This document shows positions 63,924 to 64,000 of a DNA stretch of 64,000 bases, piece by piece. The stretch is from NCBI GenBank assembly GCA_029224185.1, contig CM055193.1, positions 21,568,559 through 21,632,558 of the forward strand, given 5' to 3'. The stretch is from Karalla daura. Taxonomy: Eukaryota > Chordata > Actinopteri > Chaetodontiformes > Leiognathidae. A model generated the notes under the pieces. The model ran no database searches, was not told where the DNA came from, and worked only from the letters and a program-made list of their open reading frames with translations. Position numbers and translations under genes: made by a program. Each line of letters opens with the position of its first letter. Position 1 is the first letter of the stretch.

Positions 63924-63969
63924 GACAGGCGGGGCCGTCCACTCAGTGGAGTGGACGGCCCTGCCTGTC
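63924..63969. repeat. GC-rich 20-bp hairpin, 6-nt loop
   Basis: The arm gacaggcggggccgtccact (63924-63943) and the reverse complement of 63950-63969 match at 19 of 20 positions, around the loop cagtgg. It is strikingly GC-rich for this AT-rich flank and lies 31 bp from the window end, so any larger element it belongs to is cut off. Confidence 0.9.
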
Positions 63970-64000
63970 TCTGTGTCTCTCCCTGCCCTTTGTTTTTGGG

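Overview
The window looks like teleost fish nuclear DNA. It is AT-rich, with long (CA)n, (TATG)n, (GATA)n and (GA)n microsatellites, tRNA-headed SINE-like repeats, hAT-like and other miniature DNA transposons, and worn LINE fragments of types common in fish. Its one clear protein-coding gene encodes a vertebrate neuropeptide receptor. There are no operons, Shine-Dalgarno sites, CRISPR arrays or phage genes. The species cannot be named from the sequence.

Layout. The only gene I can support is a complete rhodopsin-class GPCR coding exon on the minus strand at 18300-19316. I read it as neuropeptide B/W receptor 2 (npbwr2). A pyrimidine-rich tract ending in CAG lies 14 nt before its ATG, so a non-coding 5' exon probably lies further upstream. 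A candidate donor and a CpG-containing stretch sit at 20011-20170. A possible poly(A) signal lies at 17762-17767. About 18 kb on one side and 44 kb on the other contain no exon I can recognise.

The flanks are mostly ageing repeats. At 14447-15190 a hAT-like MITE is inserted inside an older SINE-like copy. At 60152-60528 a 377-bp MITE has 11-bp terminal repeats and a perfect 20-bp internal inverted repeat. At 28343-28760 a (GATA)n array of about 80 units abuts what looks like the 3' end of a minus-strand LINE. At 51600-51850 there is a broken LINE reverse transcriptase, and at 54480-54980 the broken C-terminus of another retroelement protein. LTR-like remnants lie near 21240, 36640, 45040 and 57400. 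A (TG)n tract faces a (CA)n tract at 42755-42990, and a short telomere-type (CCCTAA)n block lies at 32201.

I found no convincing undescribed biological system. The items most worth checking are the receptor's 5' exon, the nested and self-complementary elements, and three near-perfect hairpins at 2500, 61436 and 63924. Repeat family names come from memory of teleost repeats and were not checked against a database.
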